In this document: positions 7,060 through 7,270 of the stretch, in pieces | Layout of the letters: the number at the start of each line of letters is the position of its first letter | How positions within the stretch are numbered: position 1 is the first letter of the stretch | Assembly (NCBI GenBank): GCA_039812545.1 | Contig: JBDIAR010000167.1 | Coordinates: 1 to 7,270 of the forward strand | Source: JBDIAR01 sp039812545 | GTDB taxonomy: Bacteria; Actinomycetota; Actinomycetes; Actinomycetales; Dermatophilaceae | DNA length: 7,270 nt | Direction of reading: 5' to 3' | The notes under the pieces: generated by a model | The model's input: the letters and a program-made list of their open reading frames with translations, nothing else | The model's database searches: none | Told to the model about the DNA's origin: nothing | Made by a program: the position numbers and the translations under genes

Positions 7060-7171
7060 CGCGCTTGCCGGCGGCGGGTCGCGTGCCGGCCTGGTCCTCA
7101 CCCGGGGCACCCCACCGCGTCTGGGGGGTTGCCGGTCAGCGAGCCGGGGCTTGACGCTGACACTCTTGACC
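7060..7171 (-). promoter_or_regulatory. SAM-IV riboswitch upstream of metY
   Basis: The minus-strand leader matches the SAM-IV aptamer found in actinobacteria, including the one before the M. tuberculosis metY homologue. It carries the conserved stretches CAGCGTCAAGCCCCGGCT, CCGGCAACC, GGTGGGGTGCCCCGGGTGA and GGCAAGCGCG. A fold can be built by eye: P1 GGUC 7171-7168 with GACC 7096-7093; P2 GUCAGCG 7161-7155 with CGCUGAC 7141-7135; P3 ACCCC 7129-7125 with GGGGU 7113-7109, extended by CC/GG; pseudoknot 1 between the P2 loop CCCGG 7148-7144 and CCGGG 7105-7101; a 3' hairpin GCCGGC 7090-7085 with GCCGGC 7072-7067; and pseudoknot 2 between the P3 loop CGCG 7119-7116 and CGCG 7063-7060. Established knowledge: SAM-IV binds S-adenosylmethionine and controls methionine/sulfur genes. 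The off state at high SAM and translational control are inferred from the nearby ribosome binding site and from the lack of a terminator stem with a U-run. Confidence 0.93.
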
Positions 7172-7180
7172 GCGCCGCCC

Positions 7181-7210
7181 ACGCTAAGGCGTCGAACCCG
7201 GTCCACCGCA
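7181..7210 (-). promoter_or_regulatory. Candidate metY promoter
   Basis: The minus strand has TAGCGT at 7186-7181, which fits the actinobacterial -10 pattern TANNNT. It would place transcription start near 7174, only a few bases before the riboswitch P1 strand at 7171. A weak -35-like TGCGGT lies at 7210-7205 with an 18-base spacer. The positional fit to the aptamer is the main support; the -35 is poor. Confidence 0.38.
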
Positions 7211-7231
7211 GCGGTGTCCCACTATCCGGAC
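7204..7231. promoter_or_regulatory. Two abutting dyads upstream of the metY leader, possible operator
   Basis: CACCGC-A-GCGGTG (7204-7216) is a perfect 6-bp-arm inverted repeat with one central base. Sharing its last base is GTCC-N8-GGAC (7216-7231), whose centre is TA. If transcription starts near 7174, they cover roughly -30 to -57, where an activator or repressor could bind. No regulator can be named from sequence. An IclR-type regulator such as NdgR, which activates methionine and leucine genes in Streptomyces, is one untested idea. The rest of the leader, 7232-7270, shows nothing recognisable. Confidence 0.35.
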
Positions 7232-7270
7232 CCAGTCTCCCAGCCGGCCACCCATCAGCCAACTTGCTCA

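Noticed and set aside
6853..7206. Minus-strand frame of 117 residues covering the metY leader
   Set aside because: It runs through the SAM-IV aptamer and out of frame into metY; the conservation here is structural RNA, not protein.
1..7270. Mobile element, CRISPR array, tRNA or defence system
   Set aside because: No transposase, integrase, terminal repeats with target duplication, spaced repeats, tRNA-like cloverleaf or toxin-antitoxin pair was seen. The genes are housekeeping or conserved actinobacterial types with uniform composition.

Overview
The window is GC-rich and reads as ordinary chromosome of an actinobacterium. The signs are an actinobacterial-type SAM-IV riboswitch, a Thr/Ser-rich DUF3558-like lipoprotein, an actinobacterial PAC2-family protein, three GTG starts among four genes, and strong G/C bias at third codon positions that opens long antisense reading frames. 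A member of the Mycobacteriales (Gordonia, Williamsia, Nocardia or Rhodococcus-like) is the best guess. The genus is inference only.

All four genes lie on the minus strand, so the transcriptional order runs from right to left. At 7270-7040 is a 231-base leader with a weak candidate promoter, two small dyads and a well-supported SAM-IV riboswitch. The riboswitch ends a few bases before the ribosome binding site of metY (7039-5720), which encodes O-acetylhomoserine sulfhydrylase. A 53-base gap with small alternative hairpins but no U-tract terminator follows. Next is a small secreted lipoprotein (5666-4965) whose stop overlaps the GTG start of hrpA (4968-1036), a full-length DEAH-box RNA helicase with all motifs intact. 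After 42 more bases comes a PAC2-family protein (993-43). The last 42 bases at the left edge hold no gene that can be supported.

How the genes work together: the riboswitch senses S-adenosylmethionine and should lower MetY synthesis when methionine/SAM is plentiful. Its layout, with the 3' pseudoknot strand about 5 nt from the Shine-Dalgarno sequence, suggests control of translation. The lipoprotein and helicase overlap by 4 bases, and the helicase has no visible Shine-Dalgarno sequence, so they are probably translationally coupled even though the products act in different compartments. No intrinsic terminator is visible between the four genes, so one read-through transcript is possible but not shown.

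No mobile element, CRISPR array, tRNA, rRNA or defence island is visible, and I see no clear new multi-gene system. The points most worth a second look are the riboswitch and its upstream dyads, the 14-bp-arm inverted repeat and the 18-bp tandem repeat inside the lipoprotein gene, and the lipoprotein-helicase coupling.
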